Origin: Fibrobacter succinogenes
GTDB lineage: Bacteria > Fibrobacterota > Fibrobacteria > Fibrobacterales > Fibrobacteraceae
Assembly (NCBI GenBank): GCA_902762305.1
Contig: CACWNW010000006.1
Location: forward strand, 45,303-109,302
Reading direction: 5' to 3'
Length of the DNA stretch: 64,000 bases
Under the pieces are notes generated by a model. The model worked only from the letters and a program-made list of their open reading frames with translations, did not search any database and was not told where the DNA came from. Position numbers and translations under genes: made by a program. Below, piece by piece: positions 42,893-52,685 of the stretch. The number at the start of each line of letters is the position of its first letter. The stretch's first letter is position 1.

Positions 42893-45800
42893 TTATCTTC
42901 TGTTCTTTTTCTTCTTCTTGTTGTTGTCGCCATCCTTCAGGATTGCGCCCAGGTCAAGCGTGTTCTTGCCGCCACGGCGTACACCCCACAGCAGGTCGCG
43001 CGTGATGTCGGTGGCGGTCTTCTTGCCGACCATGACCTTCATGTGCAGGCGGGCGATGTAGACGCCCGTACCGGCGAGGCGCCCGTCGTCGGCACGCATG
43101 TTCCAGGCGAGGAACAGGTTACCGGTATTCACGAGGCATCCTTCTTCGCCGTAGACTTCCTTGTCGGAGCACAGGATGGTGCCGGAACTGCCGCCCACGT
43201 AGTTGCCGAGGTGCGTGTAGTAGAACGTTTCGTACTTGAGCTTCACGTCGTCGGGCTTCACGAGGGAGAGCGTTCCGTCGCGGAACTGGTCGATGTTGTT
43301 CGCCGTGATGGTTCCCTTCTTGATGGCCTCGATGACTTCCTCGCTAACACCGGCCTTCTTCAGTTCCTTCTCCGAGATGGTCCCGTCGATGATATCCTGG
43401 AAGAGCTTGCCCACGTCCTTGTTGGCTGCGGGCGTGATGTTCATGGTGGAGTCGCGGCTTGCTTCGATACCGCTCTGTACGTATTCTTCGAACAGGGCGA
43501 GGTCGTCGCCTTTCAGTTTCTTCTTGTAGTTGTCGGCGGTTATGGAGCCGTCCTGCACGCCTTGGTATGCTTCGTCGGTGAAGCCCGTGATGGTGCCGGA
43601 CTCGATCAGCGCGATGAGCTGGGCGGCCGATTCCTCTTCGGTAATTTCGGTTACCGTGTAGGTGGTATCGTCCTTGCCGGCATTCAGGAGCGTCGAGATG
43701 AGCGCGTCGAGGCTTGCAATTTCGTCGGCGGTCTGAGTCGCGATGAGTTCCGCGACATCGAACCCGACGAGGTGGCCCTGCACGCCGAGGGAGTCAGCTA
43801 CATGCTTCGCGTCGACATCGGTATTCGGGATGAGGAACGGCGACGTCGTGCCTGCCGTGTCGATAATCGGGTTATCAGCCGAAATCGGGCGCACGTCGGT
43901 ACCGGTAATCTGCATGTCCTGCTGGCCGGAGATTCTCACCATCGGCGTGTACTTGTGCGGCTTGTTGTTGTTCAGGTCGAGAGCCACGTTTACGGAGCTT
44001 CCGCCTTCGCCAGGTACAAATCCCACGGAGTCGCCCACGGAGGGGATTACCGCATCGACGGTGGTCATCGTGAACAGCAGGTCCATCTTGCTGTTGGATG
44101 CTCCCTTGTCGGCGCCAATCGGCTTTTCGGGGTCTACGACCGCGCCTGCGCGGACGCACACGTACCTGAACATGTCCTTGAAGAACTGCCTCGTGGAATC
44201 GGTAATGGCTTCGCTGAACGAGAGGCTCAGCACGTGGCCGTTCTTGGTAATACTCTTGACTGCCTGCATCACAATCGGGTTCACGCCGTCTGTAAGCGGG
44301 TCGGCTGCAATGTGGAAGTGGTAACTCTTGCCGCCTTCCTTGTAGGTGAACCATGTATCCACGCTACCGTTGTAGACGCCTTCCTTGCCGCCGGTGAAGA
44401 TAAGCGAGCTGAATCCGCAGTGCTTCTTCGGTTCGCAGGTCTTGCTCGAGACGATGGAGATGTCGGTCTGGTTGCTGTGGATGTCGTAGGTCGACTGTAT
44501 CGGGAATCCTTCACCGAACGCAAACTGCAGGGAGTCGAGCTTGTTGTCGCCACCGAGCTTGCGGTCGAAGTGGATGAATACGCTGTCGCCCTTTCCGTCG
44601 CCGTTACGGTCGAAAATTTTCGCAAGCGAGATTCTCGGGATAGGCGGTTCCTGGAATACGAGGTTAATCCACGACGATGCGGAAGATGCCGTGCCCTTCG
44701 CTTGCAGGGTGACACCCGAGACAGGGGCGTTGGCAATTACATAGAATGTCGCGCGTCCGCTGGAATCGAGAGCCACCTTGCCGATAGGCTTGCCGTTCTC
44801 GTCCACGATCTGCATCTTCGGGTCGGACGATGTCAGGGTCACGTTCTGGTTATAGATGGACACCTGCGCCCAATCTTCGAGGAACATCACCTGCACCTTG
44901 TACTTCTCGTAAGCCCACTTGCCTATCTGGAGAGTATCGCCCGAAACCTGCGGTCCCAGGGACTGCCACCTCTCGGTTGCGAACACGAGCGTCGGGACCT
45001 TGTACGGCGGGATGGTGAACCAGACGCCGGTCTTCTGCGAGGGATCGGACTTCAGGGAAACTTCGAGGTAGTAGTGCCCGGGCGCCAAGCCGTTGTTCTC
45101 GACGATCGATGCTGTATCGATGGTGAACCTTGCCCAGCTCGGGGCGAGGGTGATGCCTTCGAACCAGCGGCCGATGGAGTCGAGACGTACGCCCGCTTCG
45201 CCGAGGTTTCCGCCGGTCAGGCGGTAGTTGGAGGGGCCTTCGATGGTATCGATCTGGGCAAGCTCGTTGGCGTCGAAGTCGCAGCTGAGGGCGTCGCCCT
45301 TAGTAATCTGCCACACGTCGTAGTTCTTGATTGCCCAGGGCTGGCCTGTCGCGACGGTCTGGAGCGAGTCGTTCGTGAGGAAGATGCTTGCATCGGTGTG
45401 CAGGTCCATGGAGGTGCGCATCATGAAGTTCGACGAACTGGTATGGCGTTCCACGTAGAAGATGTGGAAGGGATATTCCTTGCCTTCGGTAAGCCCGAGG
45501 GTGTCGAGATCGACGGCGCCGCTAACTTCGGCGTGCTGGCCACCGATATCCACGACGAGCCTGTTGTTGATGAACACCCACACGTCGTCGTCGCCCTTGA
45601 ATTCGAATTTCTGGCCGCGGACGTATTCGAACTTGGCCTGGAACTTCATCGTGAAGCCGAAATTGTGGTAACCGCCGCTTCCGTTCAGGCGGTCATAGAA
45701 AATATTGGGAACGGTTTGCGCTTCGTCGAGGTATTGGAAGTCATCCAGGAAGAAGAGGCCCCTTTCCGGGCTTTGGCTGTTCTTCTGCCCGAACCAGTAT

Positions 45801-46660
45801 CCTTCCTTGTCGAGTTCCAGTTCGAGGTCGCGGCAGGTGGAGTTCGTGTACTTCTTGCCGGATGCATCTTCGCCAATTTCGAGGGGCAGGAACCAATAGT
45901 CGAGGTAGTCGGTTCCGTGACAGTCTGCGGGGAAGTTCGAGCTGTTGCGTTTGGGCACGCCGTTTGCGCCAAGTAGCGGTTCCACCATGCCTGGCATGGC
46001 TTTGCCTCCGGTGGACTGGCAGCCGCCACTACCGAAGTCGTTGCTGATGAGGTAGGCGTAGTTGTCGAGGATGGAATCCTTGGCGGCGTTATTGCCTCCG
46101 AGCCAAATTTTCTCGCCTCCGCTTCTTTCGAATTCGCCGTCACCGAAGTTGCCGTGCAACCAGTCGAACATCATCACCGAAATGGTGCGGGTCGGGCAGG
46201 GCCCGAGGATACCCGGGTATTCCGCGAAGATTTCCGGTTCGCCGTTCTTGAAGCTCTGCACCCAGAGGGTGTCGCTCAGGGCGGCGACGCTGTCGAGCGA
46301 GATTTCGTTCATCATGGGAAGTGCGCCTGCGACGACTTCCTCGTTACCTTCGGCGCCCACGTAAGTGCTGCCGATGGTCTGCTTGAAGCGGATGGAGAAA
46401 TTTCCCGCTGGTTTTTGTGTTCTTGCCTCGAACCAGCCGCAGTAGTTCCTGACTGCGGTCATGATGGTTTCGGTACCGCCGACAATCATGACGGCCGAGG
46501 TATTAGACCAAGAGGGCATGAACCTGATAACGGTTCTGCCGCTTCCGGGGCCATCGGAAGTTGACGAAGAGCTCCTGTCGCGCGGACCAAACTGTGCGCT
46601 AGCGCACACTGCCATGGCTAAAGTGAGCAGGAAAACTCGAGTGATAGACTTGTACCACAC
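42893..46660 (-). CDS. Fibro-slime domain protein, large exported surface protein
   Basis: 1255 residues from a GTG start at 46660, with GGAG 8 bases upstream. A signal peptide (ITRVFLLTLAMAVCASAQ) is followed by a Ser-rich segment and the fibro-slime (TIGR02148) region, in which a PA14-like core is visible: FEFKGDDDVWVFINNRLVVD, GGQHAEVSGAVDLD, FHIFYVERHTSSSNFMMRTS. Ig-like and FlgD-like segments follow, and the C-terminal part (about 1000-1160) has helical units rich in DG(T/S)I, then WNMRADDGRLAGTGVYIARL and a basic tail (NNKKKKKNRR). Family members are cellulose-binding outer-membrane proteins in Fibrobacter, so adhesion to plant fibre is the likely role. Confidence 0.9.
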   Translation of the reverse strand: MWYKSITRVFLLTLAMAVCASAQFGPRDRSSSSTSDGPGSGRTVIRFMPSWSNTSAVMIVGGTETIMTAVRNYCGWFEARTQKPAGNFSIRFKQTIGSTYVGAEGNEEVVAGALPMMNEISLDSVAALSDTLWVQSFKNGEPEIFAEYPGILGPCPTRTISVMMFDWLHGNFGDGEFERSGGEKIWLGGNNAAKDSILDNYAYLISNDFGSGGCQSTGGKAMPGMVEPLLGANGVPKRNSSNFPADCHGTDYLDYWFLPLEIGEDASGKKYTNSTCRDLELELDKEGYWFGQKNSQSPERGLFFLDDFQYLDEAQTVPNIFYDRLNGSGGYHNFGFTMKFQAKFEYVRGQKFEFKGDDDVWVFINNRLVVDIGGQHAEVSGAVDLDTLGLTEGKEYPFHIFYVERHTSSSNFMMRTSMDLHTDASIFLTNDSLQTVATGQPWAIKNYDVWQITKGDALSCDFDANELAQIDTIEGPSNYRLTGGNLGEAGVRLDSIGRWFEGITLAPSWARFTIDTASIVENNGLAPGHYYLEVSLKSDPSQKTGVWFTIPPYKVPTLVFATERWQSLGPQVSGDTLQIGKWAYEKYKVQVMFLEDWAQVSIYNQNVTLTSSDPKMQIVDENGKPIGKVALDSSGRATFYVIANAPVSGVTLQAKGTASSASSWINLVFQEPPIPRISLAKIFDRNGDGKGDSVFIHFDRKLGGDNKLDSLQFAFGEGFPIQSTYDIHSNQTDISIVSSKTCEPKKHCGFSSLIFTGGKEGVYNGSVDTWFTYKEGGKSYHFHIAADPLTDGVNPIVMQAVKSITKNGHVLSLSFSEAITDSTRQFFKDMFRYVCVRAGAVVDPEKPIGADKGASNSKMDLLFTMTTVDAVIPSVGDSVGFVPGEGGSSVNVALDLNNNKPHKYTPMVRISGQQDMQITGTDVRPISADNPIIDTAGTTSPFLIPNTDVDAKHVADSLGVQGHLVGFDVAELIATQTADEIASLDALISTLLNAGKDDTTYTVTEITEEESAAQLIALIESGTITGFTDEAYQGVQDGSITADNYKKKLKGDDLALFEEYVQSGIEASRDSTMNITPAANKDVGKLFQDIIDGTISEKELKKAGVSEEVIEAIKKGTITANNIDQFRDGTLSLVKPDDVKLKYETFYYTHLGNYVGGSSGTILCSDKEVYGEEGCLVNTGNLFLAWNMRADDGRLAGTGVYIARLHMKVMVGKKTATDITRDLLWGVRRGGKNTLDLGAILKDGDNNKKKKKNRR

Positions 46661-46910
46661 AATACTCGCTCCTTTTAAACTAAACCCAATCCTAGGGCGA
46701 TATAGTAAATATATCCTATTTTTACCCCAAATGCCAACTATATAATATTTTACACTGCAATAAAATGTGCGAAAAAGGGGGCGCTTTTGCCCTTTTTTGG
46801 TAAAAATTTTCCTTTGGAACCAAAAGTATCGGATTTTTCGGTTTTCTGGGCATGTTTTTTGCTCGCCAAATATCCTATTTTTATCGCGTAAAGTTTAAAA
46901 AGGAGTTTTT

Positions 46911-48299
46911 ATGAACCGTGTATACCTGGTCGTTTCTGATCACATGGACGCGACCCTCAAGGAACTTGAAGATGGAATTGCCGCCGCCGGGCTTACCTGC
47001 GCGACTTACGAACTGAGCGTGAACGGCGCCGCAGCCGCTGCCCAGATCAAGTCGGGCAATACGGCAGTGCTCATGGAGACGGTTGCCGCCGATTTCCTGA
47101 TGCATGACTTTTCCGCTGTCGATGCGGTCGTCGTTACCGGTGCCCAGGGCATGAGTGCCGCTGTTGCCCAGAAGTTCAACGATTCCCTCGCTACCGCGCT
47201 CGATGCGAAAATCTATTCCGACAGTGAAGATGCCGACCTGTTCTGCCCCAAGCGCCTGCTCAAGTGCGCGAAGTGCCTCGCGAAGGACCTGGCCGAACCG
47301 CCTGCCGAACGCAAGACCAGCCAGGCCATGTTCCGTGCAGGGCTGCTCCTCAAGGCTTCCAAGGTCAAGAAGCGCATCGTGCTCCCCGAAGGGAGCGAAC
47401 CGCGTACCGTGCAGGCCGCGAAGCTCGTAATCGACCGCAGGATTGCGGTGCCCGTGCTCATCGGCAAGAAGGACGAAATCTTCAAGGTCGCGAAGGAACA
47501 GGGCGTGGATCTCCCCGCCGATATCGAAATCATCGAACCGACTGCCGAACTTGCCGAAAAGTACGTGCCCACCCTCGTGGAACTCCGCAAGTCCAAGGGC
47601 ATGACCGAAGAACAGGCCCGCGCCGCCCTTGCCGACAACGTGATGTTGGGTACCATGATGCTCAAGATGGGCGAAGTCGACGGCCTCGTTTCTGGCGCCA
47701 TCCATTCTACCGCCGATACGCTGCGCCCTGCCCTGCAGGTCATCAAGTGCGCTCCGGGCGTGAAGTCCGTGAGCTCCGTGTTCTTCATGTGCATGCCCGG
47801 CCAGACGTACATCTACGGCGACTGCGCCATCAACCTGAACCCGACCGCCGAGGAACTTGCGGGTATCGCCATGCAGTGCGATGATACCGCCAAGGCCTTC
47901 GGACTCCCCAGCCGTGTCGCGATGCTCAGCTACAGCACCATGAACAGCGGCAAGGGCCCCGATGCCGACCTCGTGCGCGAAGCGACCGCCATCGTGAAGG
48001 CCGCCCGCCCCGAGATGCTCGTGGATGGCCCGCTCCAGTACGATGCCGCTACGACCCCGAGCGTGGGCTCCCTCAAGGCCCCGGGAAGCTCTGTCGCCGG
48101 CAAGGCCACCGTGTTCGTGTTCCCGAGCCTCTCTGCAGGTAACATCGGCTACAAGGCCGTGCAGCGCAGTGCCCACGGCACTATCGCCATCGGCCCGATG
48201 CTCCAGGGCCTCGCGAAGCCGGTGAACGACCTCTCCCGCGGTGCACTCGTGGAAGACATCGTCTACACGATTGCCTTGACCGCTGTTCAAGCTGTTTAA
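46911..48299 (+). CDS. pta: Phosphate acetyltransferase
   Basis: 462 residues. Converts acetyl-CoA and phosphate to acetyl phosphate for acetate and ATP production. The C-terminal ~320 residues are the catalytic domain ([54 protein letters not shown]). The first ~125 residues are a shortened remnant of the N-terminal regulatory region found in the ~700-residue Pta type, too short for the full BioD-like and DRTGG domains. So this is an intermediate-length variant. AAGGAG precedes the ATG. An acetate kinase gene is not adjacent in this window. Confidence 0.92.
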   Translation: MNRVYLVVSDHMDATLKELEDGIAAAGLTCATYELSVNGAAAAAQIKSGNTAVLMETVAADFLMHDFSAVDAVVVTGAQGMSAAVAQKFNDSLATALDAKIYSDSEDADLFCPKRLLKCAKCLAKDLAEPPAERKTSQAMFRAGLLLKASKVKKRIVLPEGSEPRTVQAAKLVIDRRIAVPVLIGKKDEIFKVAKEQGVDLPADIEIIEPTAELAEKYVPTLVELRKSKGMTEEQARAALADNVMLGTMMLKMGEVDGLVSGAIHSTADTLRPALQVIKCAPGVKSVSSVFFMCMPGQTYIYGDCAINLNPTAEELAGIAMQCDDTAKAFGLPSRVAMLSYSTMNSGKGPDADLVREATAIVKAARPEMLVDGPLQYDAATTPSVGSLKAPGSSVAGKATVFVFPSLSAGNIGYKAVQRSAHGTIAIGPMLQGLAKPVNDLSRGALVEDIVYTIALTAVQAV

Positions 48300-48321
48300 G
48301 ACCTGGTAGACATATTTATTT

Positions 48322-48355
48322 AAAAAGGCGATCCGTTAATGCGGTTCGCCTTTTT
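48322..48355 (+). terminator. Terminator after pta
   Basis: A 10-bp stem AAAAAGGCGA (48322-48331) and TCGCCTTTTT (48346-48355), with an inner CCG/CGG pair and a T-run as part of the 3' arm. Confidence 0.88.
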
Positions 48356-48382
48356 ATAGAGAGAGAGCTTTCGTTTCTGTTG

Positions 48383-50038
48383 TCAATCCATGACGCAACG
48401 GACAGCAAGTGCATATGCGATATCGTTGGATTGAAATCCTACCATTTGAGGTTCAAATTCTAAATAGGTTGATCTTAAGTAGGTTGCTGCACCTTCCATG
48501 TCCGAAAATTTCATTTTAGCGGGTGTGGATGTCCAGTAATAGGAACTGCCAGAACCGGGGTTGCTATGAAACCCAAAGCCGAAGATGAACATTCCCGCGC
48601 TATGGATGTTTAACCCGTATTCGTCCGTGCCGAAATCATCTGCCGTTCTCAATACTTTTGCCGCATTGATTTCGCCACCGACAACTGCAAATAGTTGCTC
48701 CCATTCGCCTTTCGAAGGTAGGTGCCAACCTTCGGGGCAGACGCCTCGTGAAGATTCTTTCAGATTGCCTGCAGGATTTTCCTCCCAACCGGTAGCTCCA
48801 CAACCGAGGCCTCCATCGCCGAAAAGTCCGGCCGAATCGACTGCCGCCGCGAAGGTGTAGAGCCTGCCGTAAGCGTCGCAGTTTTCTTGCTTGTTTTCGT
48901 GGCACATGGAATGTGTTAATTCTGTTTGGTAGTCGTAGTTCAGGTTTTCGGCCATCCAGACCTGCTCACCGATTTGGACGGTCTTGTAGGTTTGTCCGTC
49001 CCTTTTGTCTGTCAAGGTCCCATATTCGCCTTTGTATTTGCTTGTCCCTTTGTGTGTGAAAATCCAAAGGGTTCCGTCGCAGACGAACTTGAATCCCGCA
49101 TACGGACTCAGTGGATTCACGTTTATTGCGGTGTCGCCCTTGTTGGAATTGCTGCACTTGCCGAGCCCATAGTTATCGGCCCAGAACATATTGATATATT
49201 TTTCGAAGTTGGGCAAGGAGTCGGAAAAGCCCCATGCGAGAATGTTTTTCCTGATTCCGGAAATACTCCGCTTGGGAAAGCGTTGCTTCTCGATGTCCTC
49301 TTCACGATCCAAATAGGCATAATCGGATTCATTGTTCCGTTCTTTTTCAAAGGCCCATTCCGCAATGGCGTTCCTTGTTACGGAATCGTTCCAGGATCCG
49401 TTTTCGATCAGTTCTAGGGATAACTTGTTGATGCGTTCCGTGAAGCCGGCGATATCCTCGTCGCCTTGAAGCAGGATGCTTATGGCCAAGAGCTTTGCGT
49501 TCCCGTCGCCAGATTTGAAGATGTCCAGGTCTTCGAATGCATCCTCGGATTCGCTCATGGCCATCGTGGAAAGGATTTCCCTGTCTGTTTGGGCCTTGGC
49601 TTCCATGACTGATTTTCCGTTGGAGACGAGGTGCATGACGCGTTCGTATTCTAGGTGGGTGAGCAGGTTGACGTTGACTTTTTCACGATGACTGATATCG
49701 GTAACGGCCCTTAGTGTCAGGGGGCTTGAAGATTTCTTGCCAGTTATTTCGTTATGGTAGTAGCCGTTTACTTCTATCATGGCATATCTGGAGTAGGGCG
49801 CGTCATCCTCGAGGATGAAATCGCCTTTATCACTTTTAATGGTCGATTTGAACATCCTTCCCGTTTGAAGCATTGTATTTTCGTCCAGTTCCATGATGTA
49901 TACCATGGAGCCGGCAATAAAGGGCCCTTTCTGGGAGACGCCTTGAATCTTCCATTCTCCAGGGGACATGCTGGTTCCGCTTTCGGAACATCCTATAAAC
50001 ATCAAGGCTATCAAGAATAAGATAAAGAGGTTTTTCAT
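48383..50038 (-). CDS. FISUMP (TIGR02145) lipoprotein, distal copy
   Basis: 551 residues with a lipoprotein signal (MKNLFILFLIALMFIGC). An N-terminal beta domain follows (VSQKGPFIAGSMVYIMELDE, then SDKGDFILED), then a helical region (NLLTHLEYERVMHLVSNGKS, EDAFEDLDIFKSGDGNAKLL) and a C-terminal FISUMP domain from ~350 (DGQTYKTVQIGEQVWMAENL, YGRLYTFAAAVDSAG, RGVCPEGWHLPSKGEWEQL, final VRCVMD). It is the second of a tandem pair, most similar over the first 330 residues. Role unknown; probably surface-exposed. Co-transcribed with the copy at 50080-51687, 41 bp upstream. Confidence 0.88.
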   Translation of the reverse strand: MKNLFILFLIALMFIGCSESGTSMSPGEWKIQGVSQKGPFIAGSMVYIMELDENTMLQTGRMFKSTIKSDKGDFILEDDAPYSRYAMIEVNGYYHNEITGKKSSSPLTLRAVTDISHREKVNVNLLTHLEYERVMHLVSNGKSVMEAKAQTDREILSTMAMSESEDAFEDLDIFKSGDGNAKLLAISILLQGDEDIAGFTERINKLSLELIENGSWNDSVTRNAIAEWAFEKERNNESDYAYLDREEDIEKQRFPKRSISGIRKNILAWGFSDSLPNFEKYINMFWADNYGLGKCSNSNKGDTAINVNPLSPYAGFKFVCDGTLWIFTHKGTSKYKGEYGTLTDKRDGQTYKTVQIGEQVWMAENLNYDYQTELTHSMCHENKQENCDAYGRLYTFAAAVDSAGLFGDGGLGCGATGWEENPAGNLKESSRGVCPEGWHLPSKGEWEQLFAVVGGEINAAKVLRTADDFGTDEYGLNIHSAGMFIFGFGFHSNPGSGSSYYWTSTPAKMKFSDMEGAATYLRSTYLEFEPQMVGFQSNDIAYALAVRCVMD

Positions 50039-50079
50039 ATCGGAGCTTTCCTTAAATTCCTTGTTTTAGAGGTAAAAAA

Positions 50080-51687
50080 TCAGTCCATGACGCAACGGAC
50101 GTAACTAAGAGCATCTGGGGTGAAATCAGAATCTTCGAAATACATTCCGTCTAGGGTTATCAAATAATATGGTCGTCTTTGGGGAATTTGTAGGGTTCCG
50201 TATACTTTTGTTGACGAAGAGGATGTCCAGAACGTGGCTATTGCATTATTCTTGTATTCACTGCTGTTTAAAGATCCTTCAGGAATGATATTGAATCCAT
50301 AGTCGTCCGTGCCGATACCATCTGCAGTTCTCAATACCGTTTCTGCCACGTCTTTGCCGCCGACAGCTGTAAATAGTTGTTCCCATTCACCTATCGAAGG
50401 TATGTGCCAGCCTTCGGGGCAGACACCTCGTGAAGATTCTTTCAGGTGACAGGGACAAATCGAGTCGACGCAAGTATTCTCCATACTACAATTAAGGCCT
50501 CCATCACTAAATAATCCGGCAGAATCAACCGCTCCTGCAAAGGTGTACCATCTACCGAGCAAGTCACAAAATTTTTTTTCGCCATTGAAGCAAAAAGAAC
50601 GTGTCTTGCCGATTTGGTAGTTGTAGTTCAGATTTTCGGCCATCCAGACTTGTTCGCCGATTTTAACAGTCCTGTAGGTTTGTCCGTCCCTTTCGTCTGT
50701 CAGGGTTCCGAATACCCCCTTGTAAAGGCTTATGTCGGTAGATTTCCAGTTTGATCCGTCGCAGGCAAATGTTTCGCCTGTCCGCGTGCTCAAGGAGTTC
50801 GTGTTTTGGGCGGTGTCGCCCTTGTTGGAATCACTGCACTTGCCGAGCCCGTAGTTATCGGCCCAGAACTGGTTGACGTACTTCTCGAAGTCGGGCAGGG
50901 AATCAGTGTATCCCCAGCCGAGGATATTCTCCCTGATGATGGCATACATGTTGCGCTGTTTTCTTTCGCAGGCCCAGTCCGCAATGGCGGCTCTTGTTAT
51001 CGAATCGTTCCAGGAGCCTTCCTGGGCGAATTCGGTAGTGAACTTCGCGATACGTTCTGAGAATCCGGCTACGTCCTCGTTGCCTTGGAGTAGGATGCTT
51101 ATGGCCAAAAGCTTTGCGTTCTCGTCGCCAGATTTGAAGATGTCCAGGTCTTCGAATGCGTCTTCGGATTCGCTCATGGCCATGGTTTCAAGGATTTCCC
51201 TGTCGGCCTGGGCCTTGGCTTCCGAGACGGATTTCCCGTTGGAGACGAGGTGCATGACACGTTCGTATTCCAGGTGGGTAAGCAGGTTGACGTTGGCTTT
51301 TTCGCGGTTGCTGAGGTCGACGATGGCATTTAGAGTCAACGGGTTTGATGAGTTTTTCCCGGTGACTTCATTGCGGTAGTAGCCGTTTACTTCTAGCAAG
51401 GCGTACGGGGAGACAAGCGCAGTGCCCGAGACGGCAAAGTCGCCCTTGTCACTCTTGATGGATGACTTGAATATTTTTCCTGTCGGGAGCATCGAGTTCT
51501 CCTCCAGTTCTAGGACATTTACTGTGGAGCCGGTAATGAAGGGCCCCTTCTGGGAAAATCCTTCGACTTTCCATGCCTCGATGGCTACGATGCCCTTGTC
51601 TATGCTGGTTCCGCCCGCTACGTCGTCGGACGAGGAGCAACCTACGAATAGCAGGGCTGTTAAAAATAGGGTAAGAGTAATGATCAT
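50080..51687 (-). CDS. FISUMP (TIGR02145) lipoprotein, proximal copy
   Basis: 535 residues with a lipoprotein signal ending LLFVGCSSSD. The same architecture as its neighbour: VEGFSQKGPFITGSTVNVLELEE, NLLTHLEYERVMHLVSNGKS, EDAFEDLDIFKSGDENAKLL, then FISUMP with DGQTYRTVKIGEQVWMAENL and a final VRCVMD. It has an extra disulfide-like Cys cluster (CSMENTCVDSICPC) near residue 420 that the distal copy lacks. An AGGAGGAA site precedes the ATG, one base after the regulator gene's stop, so it is translationally coupled to TIGR02147. Confidence 0.88.
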   Translation of the reverse strand: MIITLTLFLTALLFVGCSSSDDVAGGTSIDKGIVAIEAWKVEGFSQKGPFITGSTVNVLELEENSMLPTGKIFKSSIKSDKGDFAVSGTALVSPYALLEVNGYYRNEVTGKNSSNPLTLNAIVDLSNREKANVNLLTHLEYERVMHLVSNGKSVSEAKAQADREILETMAMSESEDAFEDLDIFKSGDENAKLLAISILLQGNEDVAGFSERIAKFTTEFAQEGSWNDSITRAAIADWACERKQRNMYAIIRENILGWGYTDSLPDFEKYVNQFWADNYGLGKCSDSNKGDTAQNTNSLSTRTGETFACDGSNWKSTDISLYKGVFGTLTDERDGQTYRTVKIGEQVWMAENLNYNYQIGKTRSFCFNGEKKFCDLLGRWYTFAGAVDSAGLFSDGGLNCSMENTCVDSICPCHLKESSRGVCPEGWHIPSIGEWEQLFTAVGGKDVAETVLRTADGIGTDDYGFNIIPEGSLNSSEYKNNAIATFWTSSSSTKVYGTLQIPQRRPYYLITLDGMYFEDSDFTPDALSYVRCVMD

Positions 51688-51688
51688 A

Positions 51689-52516
51689 TTAATTTCCTCC
51701 TCGGACTCTCTCGGTTAGTGGGAAAAATTGTAGGTTCAGGCGGTATACCTGTTCCGTATCGCCGTCATTTGTAACGATGTCTGCGACCTGTTGACGGAAT
51801 TCATCCAGTGCTTTAACGATTTTGTCGTATCCTTGGCGGGTGATTCCCATGGTGATGCCGGACATGTCCCTTTCGGAGAGGGGCAGGCTGATGGCATCCA
51901 GTGCGAACATACCCATTTGACGCTGCAAGTTCCTGGCGGCGACAGGGAGCGCATCCGTGATGTTTATGGAGATGGCTTTGTCGGTCTGGCGGTACGAACC
52001 GTCGTAATCCTTTTCCAGCAGTCCCATCTTTTGCAAAAAGGCCAGGGTATCGGCGACGTCGTTGGTGGAGATGGTCGGCTTGCAGGCTTTGGCCATTTCA
52101 AAGGGCTTTGCGCCGGGCATTGCGGGGGCCAGTTCTCGGATAACGGAATTTTTCCAGGATTTGTAGTATTCAAACTCGTTGGTGCCGAGAATCCTGACCT
52201 TGTGCTCCTTCGCCATGGCGCACATCTCCTCGAAGGCGATTTTTTTAGCTTCGTCGGTCTTTGACGTGCCATAGGCGACCATTAGCTGAAAATATGCGTT
52301 GTCAAAGCCGGAAAGTCCCATGGCCTTGGCTACGGATATCCCGCCTGCACGGCTTATGTTCTTTTTTCCTTCGCAAACGTACTTGAGGAAGACTGCCGAA
52401 GAAAATCCGGCCGATTTGGCAAAGTCGCGCCACGTAAAAGCGGATGTGCGCTTTTTTGCGTCGAAAAAGTCCTGGATGACTTTTCGATAATCAGTGTATT
52501 CGGTAATAGGCTTCAT
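51689..52516 (-). CDS. TIGR02147/DUF4423 transcriptional regulator
   Basis: 275 residues of the Fibrobacter TIGR02147 family. The N-terminus begins YRKVIQDFFDAKKRTSAFTW, typical of the family, then a helix-turn-helix-like stretch (FSSAVFLKYVCEGKKNISRA). The central part (ISTNDVADTLAFLQKMGLLE) looks like a winged-helix element and the C-terminal ~80 residues (the DUF4423 core) include LPLSERDMSGITMGITRQGY. These proteins often sit in operons with FISUMP lipoproteins and are presumed to control them. It is first in the operon; three GAATACAA motifs lie within 150 bp upstream. Confidence 0.87.
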   Translation of the reverse strand: MKPITEYTDYRKVIQDFFDAKKRTSAFTWRDFAKSAGFSSAVFLKYVCEGKKNISRAGGISVAKAMGLSGFDNAYFQLMVAYGTSKTDEAKKIAFEEMCAMAKEHKVRILGTNEFEYYKSWKNSVIRELAPAMPGAKPFEMAKACKPTISTNDVADTLAFLQKMGLLEKDYDGSYRQTDKAISINITDALPVAARNLQRQMGMFALDAISLPLSERDMSGITMGITRQGYDKIVKALDEFRQQVADIVTNDGDTEQVYRLNLQFFPLTERVRGGN

Positions 52517-52558
52517 ACTAATAAAATACCTAATCGAAAATACCTGTGCAACTATTTA

Positions 52559-52660
52559 GAATACAAAAAAGCACTTTTTTTAACAAAAAGTACCAAATAT
52601 TATGTTGTATGTAGCCAATATTGTTACTCTGGAATACAAACGCGTATTCTGGGAATACAA
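52559..52660 (-). promoter_or_regulatory. Candidate operator with three GAATACAA motifs
   Basis: GAATACAA occurs at 52559-52566, 52632-52639 and 52653-52660; GAATAC at 52632-52637 forms an inverted repeat with GTATTC at 52644-52649. The group lies between the TIGR02147 start (52516) and the convergent end of the TPR gene. Autoregulation by TIGR02147 is an inference. Confidence 0.4.
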
Positions 52661-52685
52661 GAAATGGGCCTGGAATTGCCGGGGC

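Noticed and set aside
42872..45976. Plus-strand open frame of about 1030 codons opposite the fibro-slime gene
   Set aside because: It is the antisense of a well-supported gene; composition (His/Val/Arg-rich) and lack of motifs mark a high-GC shadow frame.
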